A stretch of 64,000 nucleotides of DNA, taken from positions 91,781 through 155,780 of the forward strand of contig NZ_WLVL01000017.1 in assembly GCF_009707125.1 (NCBI RefSeq). Reading direction: 5' to 3'. The position numbers were made by a program, and so were the translations under genes. This document shows, piece by piece, positions 9,873-18,399 of this stretch; position 1 is the stretch's first letter; every line of letters begins with the position of its first letter. The notes beneath the pieces were generated by a model. It ran no database searches. It was not told the origin of the DNA and saw only the letters and a program-made list of their open reading frames with translations. The DNA is from Arsenicicoccus cauae. GTDB lineage: Bacteria; Actinomycetota; Actinomycetes; Actinomycetales; Dermatophilaceae.

Positions 9873-10736
9873 TCAGCGCAGGGTGATCTGGCGGCTCAGC
9901 AGGCCCGAGCGAGCCCGCCGCTCGTCCGCCGACAGCGGCGTGCTGTCGGCCAGGGCCTCGGCATACCGCTCCTGCATCCGCTGGGTGGGCTCCGAGAAGG
10001 ACGCGGGGTCCGCCCCGGGGTCGACCTCCCAGACGGGGATGAGGAGGCCACAGGCGCGGAACGCGCCCAGCAGCCGGTGGGTGTCGGTGAGGGCGCTCTC
10101 GCCGCGGGCGTGCAGCCGCGCGAGGGCGTCGGTGGCGGCGTCCTCGTCGTCGGGGAGCACCTGGCGGACGTAGGCGCGGTCACCGATCAGGCACCAGTAG
10201 GCCGAGCGGACGCCGTCGAGCTTGACGGTGGGGATGGCGCTGTCGTTGGCGCGCTGCAGGGACTCCCGTCCCTCCTCGTCCAGGTCGCCGTCGCCCACCC
10301 AGAAGTCGAAGCCCTCGTGCACCGTGATCTCGAGGGCTGCAGTCGGGTCGAGGAGGTCCTGCAGGCGCGGGGTGTCGGCGGTGGCGAGGGGCAGCGTCGC
10401 CACCGGGCTGCCCGGCTCGGTCTCGGCGGCGGCCAGCAGCACCTGGGCGAGGTCGCGACCGGCGTCGCCGCTGCTCGTGCCCGACTGCAGACCCACGAGC
10501 ACCTCGCCGTCCGCCCTGCGCAGCCCGGGCCAGGCCAGGGGCAGCACGGTCACGAGGGTCGCGGTCGACACCTCCCCCACCGGCTCGCGCAGCGTCACCG
10601 CGGCCGTGGCCGCCGGCACGATCTCGCGCATCGCCACGAGGTCGGTCTCGCCCACCAGGCCCTCGAAGGGGCGGCGCGCGAACGGTGCCGGACGGGTCTT
10701 CTTGGTGTCGCCCTTGCGACGAGATGCCTTGCCCAT
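9873..10736 (-). CDS. DUF5926 family protein
   Basis: A 287-residue protein matching actinobacterial DUF5926: a basic N-terminus MGKASRRKGDTKKTR, then the conserved block PFEGLVGETDLVAMREIVPA, and an SEC-C-like overall look. Function unknown. A GTG lies nine bases further out, but TAGGGT at 10744-10749 ends exactly 7 nt before the ATG at 10736, so a leaderless ATG start is preferred. It probably heads a two-gene unit with the GT2 gene 13 nt downstream. Confidence 0.85.
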   Translation of the reverse strand: MGKASRRKGDTKKTRPAPFARRPFEGLVGETDLVAMREIVPAATAAVTLREPVGEVSTATLVTVLPLAWPGLRRADGEVLVGLQSGTSSGDAGRDLAQVLLAAAETEPGSPVATLPLATADTPRLQDLLDPTAALEITVHEGFDFWVGDGDLDEEGRESLQRANDSAIPTVKLDGVRSAYWCLIGDRAYVRQVLPDDEDAATDALARLHARGESALTDTHRLLGAFRACGLLIPVWEVDPGADPASFSEPTQRMQERYAEALADSTPLSADERRARSGLLSRQITLR

Positions 10737-10775
10737 GCAGGTCACCCTAGCGGGGCGCCAGGGTGCCGGCCGGTG

Positions 10776-11213
10776 TCAGCGGGTGCGGCGTCGGGACGGG
10801 CCGCCCAGCGCGGCCCAGACCGTGCGGGAGCCGTTGGGCTGGTCGAGGTAGCCCCACTCGTGGGCGTAGGCACGCACGATCCGCAGCCCGCGACCGCGGG
10901 TCTGCCAGGGGGTCTGCCGCACGGGGTGGGGCGTGGACGAGGACCCCCCGTCGGTGACGTCCACCTCGACCACCCCCTTGCGCAGGGTCCAGTGCACCCG
11001 CAGGACGTCGCCCGGCATCGGACCGGCGTGCTGCACGGCGTTGGCGACGAGCTCGGAGACGACCTGGACGGCCTCGTCGAGGGTCGTGTCGTCGACCCGT
11101 TCGTGCTCCAGACTGGCCCTCAGGCGGGAGCGCGCCTGCTCCGCGGAGGCGGCGTCCCAGGGGACGGTCACGGTCTGGTCGACCTCGTCCAGGTTGCGCA
11201 CCCGCGGCGGCAT
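10776..11213 (-). CDS. Anti-sigma-type ATP-binding protein (HATPase_c_2, RsbW-like)
   Basis: A 145-residue single-domain GHKL ATPase of the type that acts as an anti-sigma serine kinase or regulatory factor in actinobacteria. The N-box is seen in VVSELVANAVQHAG, the G1 region in DVTDGGSS and the G2 region in TRGRGLRIVRAYAHEWG. The start is the ATG preceded by GGAGG 6 nt upstream; longer readings of the frame run through a low-complexity GTC-rich repeat. No sigma factor or anti-anti-sigma gene is adjacent. Confidence 0.82.
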   Translation of the reverse strand: MPPRVRNLDEVDQTVTVPWDAASAEQARSRLRASLEHERVDDTTLDEAVQVVSELVANAVQHAGPMPGDVLRVHWTLRKGVVEVDVTDGGSSSTPHPVRQTPWQTRGRGLRIVRAYAHEWGYLDQPNGSRTVWAALGGPSRRRTR

Positions 11214-11255
11214 GGGCCCCTCCGTCTTCTTCCTGCGTCTCGTCGGTTCGTCAGC

Positions 11256-11285
11256 GCACGTCGTCGTCGCACGTCGTCGTCGCAC
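11256..11285. repeat. Tandem 13-bp repeat
   Basis: GCACGTCGTCGTC occurs twice head-to-tail followed by a partial GCAC. It lies upstream of the anti-sigma-type gene start, probably in its leader or promoter. A slippage-prone tract that could vary between strains. Confidence 0.7.
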
Positions 11286-11422
11286 GGATACCCCGCGAGG
11301 CGTGCGGGGAACCCTCGTGCCCCAGGCTCCGCGCGGCCGGACCGGCCAGCGCGGGCGCATAGGGGCCGGTGGCGAGGGGTAGGTGAGCGGGACATCCGTC
11401 GCCGCGAGCCAAGGGAGCCACC

Positions 11423-11980
11423 ATGAGCGACCAGCAGGACATGCGCACCGAACGATCCCACGAGGGCCTCGGCCGTGAGCGCGACCGGCACGACGTCCCG
11501 GTCTCGGTCACCCGCAGCGAGGAGGAGCTGCTCGTGACGACCCGCCCGGTCGAGACCGGTCGGGTCCGCGTGTCCAAGCGTGTCGTCACGGAGGAGCGCA
11601 CGATCACCGTGCGCCGCGAGGAGCTCGTCGTCGAGGAGCTCCCGGCCCGGGCCGAGCTGCCCGCTGACCACGACGGGGTGTCGAGCGGCCAGGATCGGCT
11701 CAACCCGGCCAAGGAGGCCGCGCTCGCTGCCGGCGAGGCGCACCGGCCCCAGGGCCACCGGGACGACGATGGCGAGCTGCAGCAGGACGCGGCCATCGAG
11801 ATGGTCCTGCACGAGGAGCAGGTCGTGACGCGGGTGGTGCCGATCGAGCGCGTCCGGGTCTACGTCGACCGGGTGACCCGCGAGCAGGTCGTCGAGGAGG
11901 ACCTCGCCAAGGAGGTCGTCACCATCGAGCGCGACGACGCCCCGGGCACCGACGACCGCGCGCGCCGCACCGACCGCTGA
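11423..11980 (+). CDS. DUF2382 (YsnF/AvaK) stress protein
   Basis: A 185-residue, highly charged protein with two diverged copies of the DUF2382 unit: EEELLVTTRPVETGRVRVSK (about 34-53) and EEQVVTRVVPIERVRVYVDR (about 133-152), separated by an acidic, Pro-rich linker. DUF2382 proteins are often fused to a PRC barrel; here the PRC domain is absent. The role is unknown but family members are commonly stress-linked. AAGGGAG lies 6 nt before the ATG. An 8-bp tandem repeat follows the stop codon. Confidence 0.85.
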   Translation: MSDQQDMRTERSHEGLGRERDRHDVPVSVTRSEEELLVTTRPVETGRVRVSKRVVTEERTITVRREELVVEELPARAELPADHDGVSSGQDRLNPAKEAALAAGEAHRPQGHRDDDGELQQDAAIEMVLHEEQVVTRVVPIERVRVYVDRVTREQVVEEDLAKEVVTIERDDAPGTDDRARRTDR

Positions 11981-12008
11981 CCGGCCCACCGGCCCACCGG
12001 CCCACCGC
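11981..12008. repeat. Tandem 8-bp repeat CCGGCCCA x3
   Basis: Three perfect CCGGCCCA units and a partial fourth directly after the DUF2382 stop codon. A related degenerate GGCCCA array occurs near 17912-17940, also next to a gene end, so this may be a recurrent intergenic sequence. Confidence 0.6.
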
Positions 12009-12043
12009 TGGCCCGGACGGCGGGCAGGCAGGCCGGCTGAGCG

Positions 12044-12610
12044 CTAGGGCGCTGACCGGCCCGGGATCGGCCGGTCGAGCCAGCCCTCCGCCACCGTCGC
12101 GAACGGCTCCGCCTGCGTCTCGACGAGCACGAGCACCCGTCGCGCCTCGGCCTCGGCCGACGTGACGAGCTCCGGCGGGTAGGCGAACTCGACCTGGTGG
12201 TCGGCGAACTCGTCCTCGTCGTCGACGTAGATCCGACCGTTACGGCGCTCCACCACGTCCAGGTCGAGGTCCACCATCGAGACGGTGGCCGTGCCGTCGA
12301 CGCGTGACCACAGCGGCACGGTCGTGATGTCGACGTAGTGCCGCACCTTGTGCGGGTCGGCGTTGGTGGTGAGCACGTGTCCGGACTGGAGCGGCACGCA
12401 GACCACGCTGTAGTGCTCGTTGTCGAAGGACCGCCCGGGACGGGCGATCGGGGCGCCGACGGGCACCGCGACCCAGTGGCCGTGCTCGTCCCGGCCGAGG
12501 TAGGCACCGTCATACGTCCAGTGCTGGCTCCCGTCCCACTTGACGAAGCGGATCGCGACGGGCTCGCCCTCGACGAGGGTCAGGGGCCCTGGAGGCTGCT
12601 GGTCGGTCAC
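12044..12610 (-). CDS. DUF402 domain protein
   Basis: A 188-residue protein of the DUF402/FomD-like family. The conserved core includes [33 protein letters not shown], and the acidic motif [20 protein letters not shown], whose acidic residues bind metal ions in characterised members that act as nucleoside diphosphate phosphatases. Substrate unknown here. GTG start with TAGTCT (12618-12623) 7 nt upstream, suggesting leaderless translation. Divergent from pyrD with start codons about 40 nt apart, so the two share a promoter region. Confidence 0.85.
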   Translation of the reverse strand: MTDQQPPGPLTLVEGEPVAIRFVKWDGSQHWTYDGAYLGRDEHGHWVAVPVGAPIARPGRSFDNEHYSVVCVPLQSGHVLTTNADPHKVRHYVDITTVPLWSRVDGTATVSMVDLDLDVVERRNGRIYVDDEDEFADHQVEFAYPPELVTSAEAEARRVLVLVETQAEPFATVAEGWLDRPIPGRSAP

Positions 12611-12638
12611 CTGCCAGAGACTAGCCCCCGGCCTTTGC

Positions 12639-12644
12639 GACAAT
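12639..12644 (+). promoter_or_regulatory. Leaderless -10 element of pyrD
   Basis: GACAAT followed by GGGCAC (6 nt) and the GTG start. Nearly the same arrangement, AATGGGCAC then a start codon, precedes the TetR gene at 17119. No convincing -35 box is visible. Confidence 0.55.
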
Positions 12645-12650
12645 GGGCAC

Positions 12651-13709
12651 GTGCCCCTCCTCTCCCGCCTGTACGACGATCTCCTGCGCCCGGCGCTGTA
12701 CTCCGTGTCGGGAGGTGACGCAGAGCGGGTCCACGCGCGCACCCTGCGCCTCATGGCGCTCGCGGACCGTCGACCCGAGCTGCTGGCGCCGCTGCGCGCG
12801 GCGCTGGCGACCGCCGCGCCCGTGGAGGTGGGCGGGGTGCGGTTCGCCAACCGCGTGGGCCTCGCCGCCGGCATGGACAAGGACGGGCAGGCGCTGTCGG
12901 TCTGGCCCGCTCTCGGCTTCGGCTTCGTCGAGGTCGGGACCGTGACGCGCCACGCCCAGCCCGGCAACGACCGCCCCCGGTTGTTCGCCCTGCCCGCGTC
13001 CGACGCCGTCATCAACCGCATGGGCTTCAACAACGCCGGAGCCGACGCCCTCGCGGACCGGCTCGACGCCCACCGCCCCGCGGGCACGCTCGGCATCAGC
13101 ATCGGCAAGTCCAAGGTCACGCCGCTGGAGGAGGCGGTGGAGGACTACCGCTACTCCTTCGGTCGCCTGGCCCGGCACGCGGACTACGTCGCCATCAACG
13201 TGTCCTCGCCCAACACGCCCGGCCTGCGCGAGCTGCAGGACAAGGACGCGCTGCGCGAGATCCTGTCCGCGCTGCGGAGCGACAGCGCCGCCGGCCACGA
13301 GGCGGGACAGGCGGTGCAGGCGGTGCCGATCTGGGTCAAGGTCGCGCCCGACCTCACCGACCCGGCCCTCGCCGAGCTTCTCGGGGTCTGCCTCGAGGTG
13401 GGGGTCGCGGGCATCATCGCCACCAACACCACGCTGTCCCGCTCCGGCCTGGACCAGACCGAGCTGTCGTATGCCGCGCAGGCGGGCGGCCTCTCGGGTG
13501 CTCCGCTCCGTGCCCGTGCGGTCGAGGTGGTGAGGTTCGTGCACGACGAGACGGCGGGCGCGCTGCCGGTCATCGGGGTGGGCGGGCTGCGCTCGGCCGA
13601 AGACGCGTCGGCGATGCGGGACGCCGGGGCATCGCTGGTGCAGGTCTACACGGCGTTCGCGCTGCACGGACCGTCGGTGGTCCGGGAGCTGGCGCGCGCA
13701 CTCGCCTGA
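12651..13709 (+). CDS. pyrD: Dihydroorotate dehydrogenase (quinone), class 2
   Basis: Oxidises dihydroorotate to orotate in pyrimidine synthesis, passing electrons to quinone at the membrane. The 352-residue protein has the class 2 N-terminal amphipathic helix region ([13 protein letters not shown]), the FMN-site motif [13 protein letters not shown] (68-80), [12 protein letters not shown], the active-site loop [11 protein letters not shown] with the catalytic Ser, TNTTLSR, and the C-terminal IGVGGL and [11 protein letters not shown] phosphate-binding loops. GTG start placed by the -10 box 6 nt upstream and by homology. A perfect 13-bp inverted repeat follows as a likely bidirectional terminator. 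Confidence 0.95.
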   Translation: MPLLSRLYDDLLRPALYSVSGGDAERVHARTLRLMALADRRPELLAPLRAALATAAPVEVGGVRFANRVGLAAGMDKDGQALSVWPALGFGFVEVGTVTRHAQPGNDRPRLFALPASDAVINRMGFNNAGADALADRLDAHRPAGTLGISIGKSKVTPLEEAVEDYRYSFGRLARHADYVAINVSSPNTPGLRELQDKDALREILSALRSDSAAGHEAGQAVQAVPIWVKVAPDLTDPALAELLGVCLEVGVAGIIATNTTLSRSGLDQTELSYAAQAGGLSGAPLRARAVEVVRFVHDETAGALPVIGVGGLRSAEDASAMRDAGASLVQVYTAFALHGPSVVRELARALA

Positions 13710-13721
13710 GCGGGCAGAGCA

Positions 13722-13773
13722 CCGCCGCCGCACCCGCGAGCCGAACGAGCGGCAGGCGGAGGTGCGGCGGCGG
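13722..13773. terminator. Bidirectional terminator between pyrD and csbD-like gene
   Basis: Perfect 13-bp arms CCGCCGCCGCACC (13722-13734) and GGTGCGGCGGCGG (13761-13773) around a 26-nt loop, placed between two convergent genes. There is no U-tract, which is common in high-G+C actinobacteria. Confidence 0.65.
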
Positions 13774-13793
13774 CGTGAGTGCTGCTCGGCGCG

Positions 13794-13967
13794 TCAGCTC
13801 TTGAAGGCGTCCTTGACCTTCTCGCCGGCCTGCTTGAGGTTGGCGCCCATCTGGTCGCCCTTGCCCTCGGCCTGCAGCTCCTCGTCGCCGGTGACCTTGC
13901 CCGTGGCCTCCTTGGCCTTGCCGGACAGGTCCTGACCCTTGTTGTCCATCTTGTCGTCGAGACCCAT
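13794..13967 (-). CDS. CsbD-like general stress protein
   Basis: A 57-residue hydrophilic protein of the CsbD family: MDNKGQDLSGKAKEATGKVT followed by GDEELQAEGKGDQ, the usual repeat-like pattern of alternating charged helices. CsbD is sigma-B-controlled in Bacillus; the biochemical role is unknown. The start MGLDDK is preferred because AAAGGGAAA lies upstream and the longer frame has an atypical N-terminus. Convergent with pyrD. Confidence 0.9.
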   Translation of the reverse strand: MGLDDKMDNKGQDLSGKAKEATGKVTGDEELQAEGKGDQMGANLKQAGEKVKDAFKS

Positions 13968-14021
13968 GAGGTTTCCCTTTCGTTCGACTGGCCCGGTCCG
14001 TGACGACCGGTTCACACGAAC

Positions 14022-14858
14022 CTACCCCTCGTGAAGATCGTTCACACCTGGCGGGCACGTCGTCCGCTCGTCGGTCCTCGCCGCCGCCAGCTGCGGCGGG
14101 GTGACGAACAGTGCCCCGGACACCCTGGCCCCACGCAGGTCCGCGTCCCGCAGGTCGGCACCCAGCAGGTCCGCCCCGGTCAGGTCGGCGTCGCGCAGGT
14201 CGGCCGCGATGAGCAGGGCCCCGCGCAGGTCCACGCCGTGCAGGTCCGCGCCGGCCAGCCGGGCACCGACCAGGTCGGCGCCCGGCCTGATCCGACGGTC
14301 GGTGCGAGCGCTCCCCCGACCGCGGGTATGCCGGGGGCTGCGCCCCGCCCCGCGCACGACGGCGCTGACGTCGCGCAGGGCCGGGGCCACGCGCGCCCGC
14401 ACCGCGGTCACGTCGAGCGCGAGCAGGTCCTGCGCCGCGCCGCCGGCGAGGGCATCCACCTCTGCCGCGAGCTGCCTGCACCGACGCGTGAGATCGGGCG
14501 CGGCGTCATACGAGATCGCCTGGGCGAGCAGGTAGCTCATCTCATGGAGCTGGTGCACGACCGGGAGGGCGGCGAACATCCGGCCCGGCAGGCCCGGGTC
14601 GGGGTCGTCCCGCCACGTGCGTCCGGCGAAGGTCTGCTGCGTGACGCGCTGCCCGGCTCCGAAGCAGTCGTAGGCCACGCAGCCGCGCCAGCCCGTCTCG
14701 GCCAACCGGTCGTGGATGCCGCAACGGTCGTCGGCGAGCAGGTTGCCGCAGGGCACGCCGCCGGGCTTGTCGACGGGGAAGTCCGCCCCGCGGGTCAGGG
14801 GCAGCGCGACGCAGCACAGCCCGACGCAGCGGGCGCAGTCGGGGCGCAGCTCAGTCAC
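14022..14858 (-). CDS. Pentapeptide-repeat protein with Cys-rich N-terminal domain
   Basis: A 278-residue protein. The N-terminal domain (about 1-75) has many Cys in the pattern CARCVGLCC, PCGNL, RCGIH and YDCFGAG, a conserved actinobacterial arrangement that could bind a metal cluster. The C-terminal part (about 200-255) is a pentapeptide array of A(D/N)LXX units (VGARLAGADLHGVDLRGALL) forming a short right-handed beta helix. Function unknown. The GTG start overlaps the preceding small gene's stop by 8 nt, suggesting coupling. Confidence 0.85.
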   Translation of the reverse strand: MTELRPDCARCVGLCCVALPLTRGADFPVDKPGGVPCGNLLADDRCGIHDRLAETGWRGCVAYDCFGAGQRVTQQTFAGRTWRDDPDPGLPGRMFAALPVVHQLHEMSYLLAQAISYDAAPDLTRRCRQLAAEVDALAGGAAQDLLALDVTAVRARVAPALRDVSAVVRGAGRSPRHTRGRGSARTDRRIRPGADLVGARLAGADLHGVDLRGALLIAADLRDADLTGADLLGADLRDADLRGARVSGALFVTPPQLAAARTDERTTCPPGVNDLHEG

Positions 14859-15033
14859 GGGGAGGGGTGAGCAGGGTGAAGGTCTCGCCGCCGGTCTGGT
14901 CCGCCCCGGTCTGGCCGATGCCCCCGGCCGGCCGGTCGCCGCCGAGGCCGGTGAACAGGGAGTAGTCGCCGTCACCCATCCCGATCTCCTCGTAGGTGAA
15001 CCTGAAGGTCCGCGGGGCCTCCGGCCGAGGCAC
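14851..15033 (-). CDS. Small conserved-looking hypothetical protein
   Basis: About 60 residues, containing RTFRFTYEEIGMGDGDYSLF followed by a Gly-rich tail and ending TLLTPPRD. I cannot assign a function. The GTG at 15033 is chosen because a TAGGCT -10 box on the minus strand (about 15061-15066) would start transcription roughly 20 nt upstream; a longer reading from 15108 is open but has no ribosome site. The stop overlaps the pentapeptide gene start by 8 nt, so the two are probably co-transcribed. Confidence 0.5.
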   Translation of the reverse strand: MPRPEAPRTFRFTYEEIGMGDGDYSLFTGLGGDRPAGGIGQTGADQTGGETFTLLTPPRD

Positions 15034-15148
15034 GCTCCAGGGTGGTCGTGCCGTCGGTCCCAGCCTAGCCAGCGGCACCGACAGGGCGTTCGCGTCAGCT
15101 CCCAGCACCAGGTGCGGACATCACCGGGACCTCGATGGAGGCTCAACC

Positions 15149-15154
15149 TATTCT
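15149..15154 (+). promoter_or_regulatory. Leaderless -10 element of GGDEF gene
   Basis: TATTCT followed by GTCCGC (6 nt) and ATG at 15161. No ribosome-binding site precedes the start, which agrees with a leaderless mRNA. Confidence 0.6.
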
Positions 15155-15160
15155 GTCCGC

Positions 15161-16720
15161 ATGTCAGCGAGCCCCGACGACGTCCGACGTCTCGAGCGCG
15201 TCTGGTCCTGGAGGTACGTCGATCCTGCGGCGTTCGCCGACGGCCTCGCGATCGTCCCCCACTCGCCGGAGAGGCTCGTCCTCGAGGCCTTCCTCGCCTG
15301 GCGGGAGCAGCGGCTCGACGAGGCGCTGACGATGGTGTCGCAGATCCTGGAGACCCCGCACCTCGCCTGGGGCTGGCGCTCCCGTGCCAGGGGCGTCCAG
15401 GGCGTCGTGCTGGTCGAGCTAGGCCTCGTCGAGGAGGGCGTGGCCGCCCACCGGGAGCAGTGCCGCCTCGCGGAGGAGGAGGACGACACCGTGGGCCTGG
15501 CCCGCGGGCTGACCAACCTGGGCAACGCGTTCGAGTTCGCGAGCCCCGACCAGTCCCGCCACTTCTACCTCGAGGCGATCGAGCTGGCGCGGACCTTCCG
15601 CGAGGAGCACACGCCGTCGGCGAGCACCGAGTCCATGGCCATGGAGGCGCTGGCCATCAGCAACCTGCACGACGTGCAGCTGCGCCACGGCATCCGCCTC
15701 GCGCCCGAGATCCCCGGCCTAGCGACGGCCGAGGAGCTCGCGCGCAATGGCTGGCCCGAGCTGGGGCACCACATCCGCGCGGTGCGCGTGCGCACGCGGC
15801 TGGAGCTCGGCGACACGGAGGGCGCCCTCGAGCTGGCCCGGGACCTGCCGGACCCCGCCTCCATGCGCGACGTCACCAACGCCATCAGCGTGGTCCGCAC
15901 CCGAGCCGTGATCAGCGGCGTGCAGGGTCACCCCGAAGAGGGGTGCGCCCTGATCGATGCCGTCCTCCACCGGGTGTCCCTCCCCTTCCAGATCGAGCTG
16001 CTGGATGACCTCGTGGGGCTGCGGGAGAGCGCCGGCGACCTGCGGGGGGCCCTGGAGGCGTCGCGGCGGCTTTCCGACGCGATCCTCACCTGTCACGCCT
16101 CGCAGGCCCGCACCGCTGTGCTCGCCCTCGAGGTGTGGCACCGGACCCGCGCTGCCGAGGAGCTCGCGCGACAGGCCAACAAGCGCGCCGACGGCCTGCG
16201 TGCGGCCATGGCCGACCTGCGCCGCAACCACGAGCAGGTCCGGGAGATGACGACCCGGGACGTGCTGACCGGGCTGCACAACCGGCTGCACCTGTGGGAA
16301 GTGGGCGAGCAGATGACGGCGACGCCGCCGGACGAGCCGGCCGCGCAGGTGGCCCTCGCCGACCTGGACGGCTTCAAGGCCGTCAACGACAGCAGGGGGC
16401 ACGCGACCGGTGACGCGGTGCTGCGGCAGTTCGCGGCCGCGCTGCGGGCCGCCGCGAGGCCCGAGGACCTGTGCGCCCGCTACGGGGGCGACGAGTTCGT
16501 CGTCGTGCGCCCGGCCGGGGTCGGCGGCTCGCTCGCGGACGACCTGGAGAGCCTCACCCGGCTCGGCGCGGTGCGCGACGGGGACCCGGTGAGGGCCAGC
16601 ATCGGCGTGACCACCGTCCAGGACGGCGACTTCCAGCATGGTCTCGACCGGGCGGACCAGCTGATGTATCTCGCCAAGCAGCGCGGCGGCGCGCAGGTGG
16701 CCCGCGAGCCGGGCACCTGA
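15161..16720 (+). CDS. TPR-type sensor diguanylate cyclase (GGDEF)
   Basis: A 519-residue soluble protein. Residues about 1-345 form helical TPR-like repeats (for example AHREQCRLAEEEDDTVGLAR), then a coiled-coil linker (about 310-350), then a GGDEF domain from TTRDVLTGLHNRLHL. The active site is intact (YGGDEFVVV, GGDEF at 442-446), and an inhibitory I-site RPED (433-436) stands five residues upstream, as needed for c-di-GMP feedback. It should make cyclic di-GMP in response to a signal sensed by the TPR region. No EAL domain is attached. Leaderless start. Confidence 0.93.
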   Translation: MSASPDDVRRLERVWSWRYVDPAAFADGLAIVPHSPERLVLEAFLAWREQRLDEALTMVSQILETPHLAWGWRSRARGVQGVVLVELGLVEEGVAAHREQCRLAEEEDDTVGLARGLTNLGNAFEFASPDQSRHFYLEAIELARTFREEHTPSASTESMAMEALAISNLHDVQLRHGIRLAPEIPGLATAEELARNGWPELGHHIRAVRVRTRLELGDTEGALELARDLPDPASMRDVTNAISVVRTRAVISGVQGHPEEGCALIDAVLHRVSLPFQIELLDDLVGLRESAGDLRGALEASRRLSDAILTCHASQARTAVLALEVWHRTRAAEELARQANKRADGLRAAMADLRRNHEQVREMTTRDVLTGLHNRLHLWEVGEQMTATPPDEPAAQVALADLDGFKAVNDSRGHATGDAVLRQFAAALRAAARPEDLCARYGGDEFVVVRPAGVGGSLADDLESLTRLGAVRDGDPVRASIGVTTVQDGDFQHGLDRADQLMYLAKQRGGAQVAREPGT

Positions 16721-16799
16721 GCGGTGGTGGGCCCCGTCAGTCCGGGTGGGTCTCGCGCCAGCTCTGCATCGCGTCCTTGAGCGCGACCCCGGTGGGGCC

Positions 16800-16907
16800 A
16801 TGGCCTTGCCGCAGGTCCTCGCGGGGCGGGGGGTGGGCCTCGCCGCCCTGGCGCTGATGATCCTCGGCCTGGTCGGCTACCGCCGTAGGGACCTGTCGGC
16901 CGGGTGA
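16800..16907 (+). pseudogene. Remnant of ABC-2 permease C-terminus
   Basis: A 35-codon open stretch encodes one hydrophobic helix followed by LVGYRRRDLSAG and a stop, the typical last membrane helix and basic tail of ABC-2 permeases. No other part of a permease or ATPase is present nearby. It sits just upstream of a TetR regulator, a common partner of such exporters. The minus strand of 16737-16790 also shows a coding-looking tail (ALKDAMQSWRETHPD then stop), so 16721-17083 looks like a patchwork of gene ends with no intact gene. Confidence 0.5.
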
Positions 16908-17083
16908 GCCACCGGAGGCAAGCCGCTGCCGCCAGGGCCACCTCGACCACCTCGGACCACCCCAGCGTTCACGCAATGGCCACCCCAGCGTGCACGCGAC
17001 CGGGCTCCCCGTGGCGATCCGGCCGGGCGCCTCCCCCTCGCGCGCCCGACCGGGCGTCCGCCTGGGGAGCCCGTTCGTATGGC

Positions 17084-17118
17084 CAGGTTAAAACACCTGT
17101 TGTGCCGATAATGGGCAC
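17084..17118 (+). promoter_or_regulatory. TetR promoter with inverted-repeat operator
   Basis: CAGGT-TAAAAC-ACCTG (17084-17099) is a perfect inverted repeat just upstream of GATAAT (17107-17112), which ends 6 nt before the ATG. The palindrome covers the -35 region, so it is a good candidate autoregulatory operator for the TetR protein. Confidence 0.55.
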
Positions 17119-17655
17119 ATGCCGGATCGTCGCACCGCCGTGCTGGAGGCCGCCATCCAGCTCCTGGCCGAGGGGGGCGCCAAGGGGCTGTCACATCGCG
17201 CCATCGATCGAGCGCTGCGAATCCCTTTGGGCAGCACCGCCAACTACTTCCCCACCAGACAGTCGCTGGTCGAGGCGATCCTCCTCCAGATCGAGGCTCG
17301 AGACCTCCAGGCGTACCACCAGATGGATCCTGGAAGCGGTCTCCACGATGTGGACGATGTGGTGGCGACCCTGGTGTCCTTCGTCCGGGTGGCCGCGCTG
17401 GAGGGCGGCGGGGTGCACACCCGGGCCCGGCTCGCGCTCGCCTCCGGAGGTGGCCGGGACCTCTCCGAGCACCGCCGCCGCCAGGTCGCAGGACTGGCCG
17501 AGCTCGTGGCGTCGGTCGGCACTCCCGACCCCTACCGGGTCGCCCTGACCGTGTCGGCGCTCATGGACGGCACGGTGCTGCACCTCATGACGGGTCAGCT
17601 CGAGCTGGACGAGGAGGCCACCCGGCTCGCGCTGCGCACGCTGCTCGGCCACTGA
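17119..17655 (+). CDS. TetR-family transcriptional regulator
   Basis: A 178-residue regulator with an N-terminal helix-turn-helix: AVLEAAIQLLAEGGAKGLSH, then IDRALRIPLGSTANYFPTRQ, close to the group whose recognition helix carries PLGSTANYF. The C-terminal helical ligand domain is not diagnostic. It starts at an ATG 6 nt downstream of GATAAT. An ABC permease remnant upstream suggests it once controlled an exporter that has been lost. Its present target may be itself or DoxX (convergent). Confidence 0.88.
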   Translation: MPDRRTAVLEAAIQLLAEGGAKGLSHRAIDRALRIPLGSTANYFPTRQSLVEAILLQIEARDLQAYHQMDPGSGLHDVDDVVATLVSFVRVAALEGGGVHTRARLALASGGGRDLSEHRRRQVAGLAELVASVGTPDPYRVALTVSALMDGTVLHLMTGQLELDEEATRLALRTLLGH

Positions 17656-17950
17656 CCCCAACCCCGCGCAGCGACAGCGCCAAGCAACAACCCGCGCACC
17701 AGCACCCCCGCGCGAACCAGCAACCCCGGCTCGACGATCAAGATCACCTGCTCCTCTCCCGCCTGATGCTTCTCTACGGCCCCCCCATCCACACCGGCAC
17801 GTGACCGGGGACGCGGCCACCGCCCACGTGGTCGACACCCTCAACCGGCGCGACCGGCGCCGCCACGTCCAGGCCGACCTCCCCGCCGAGACGGCCCTGG
17901 CTCGATCCCCGCCGGCCCAACGGCCCACCGGCCCATCGGCTCCGCCGACG
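17656..17950. other. Intergenic region, no gene assigned
   Basis: Between convergent TetR and DoxX genes. Contains a degenerate GGCCCA repeat near 17912-17940 similar to the array at 11981. A plus-strand frame from the GTG near 17802 (start VTGDAATAHVVDTL) looks weakly coding but has no recognisable domain. Confidence 0.4.
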
Positions 17951-18334
17951 TCAGTCCGCAGCGACAGCCAGCAGCCCACCGCTGATCGCGACGTTGGACA
18001 TGAAGTGGTTGCGCTCGACGAAGGCCTTGCGCGGGTCGTCCATCGACCAGAACGCATGACCCACGACGTTCGTGGGCTGCAGCAGGGCGGCGAGGGCCAG
18101 GGCCGACGTCCGCGGCGCGATGCCCAGGGCCAGGGACGCGCCGCACGTGAGCATGGCGGCCCCGTTGAGCCGCACCAGGTCGGCCGGGGCGGCGACCTCC
18201 GGCAACCCGTATCGCTGCCTCGCCTCGTCGAGCAGACCACCGGTGTAGGTCTGGTCCTTGAGCTGGTTGAGACCCCCCATGACGAACAGGGAGCCCAGCA
18301 TCAGGCGGGCGGCAGCCTTGACGGGGTGGATCAT
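17951..18334 (-). CDS. DoxX-family membrane protein
   Basis: A 127-residue integral membrane protein with four predicted helices, matching the DoxX family: RLMLGSLFVMGGLNQLKD, then LNGAAMLTCGASLALGI, LALAALLQPTNVVGHAFW and the last helix ISGGLLAVAAD. DoxX proteins are linked to thiol and redox stress membrane complexes in mycobacteria, but this member's role is unknown. GGAGG lies 8 nt upstream of the ATG. Confidence 0.87.
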   Translation of the reverse strand: MIHPVKAAARLMLGSLFVMGGLNQLKDQTYTGGLLDEARQRYGLPEVAAPADLVRLNGAAMLTCGASLALGIAPRTSALALAALLQPTNVVGHAFWSMDDPRKAFVERNHFMSNVAISGGLLAVAAD

Positions 18335-18399
18335 CGGGAAGCCTCCGTGGGGTCGGGGTGCGTCGGGTCCACGCTACTGCGCGGGACAGGCCGGACGGC

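Noticed and set aside
9015..11426. Plus-strand open frame of 803 codons
   Set aside because: Antisense shadow of GT2, DUF5926 and the anti-sigma-type gene; no domain and atypical composition.
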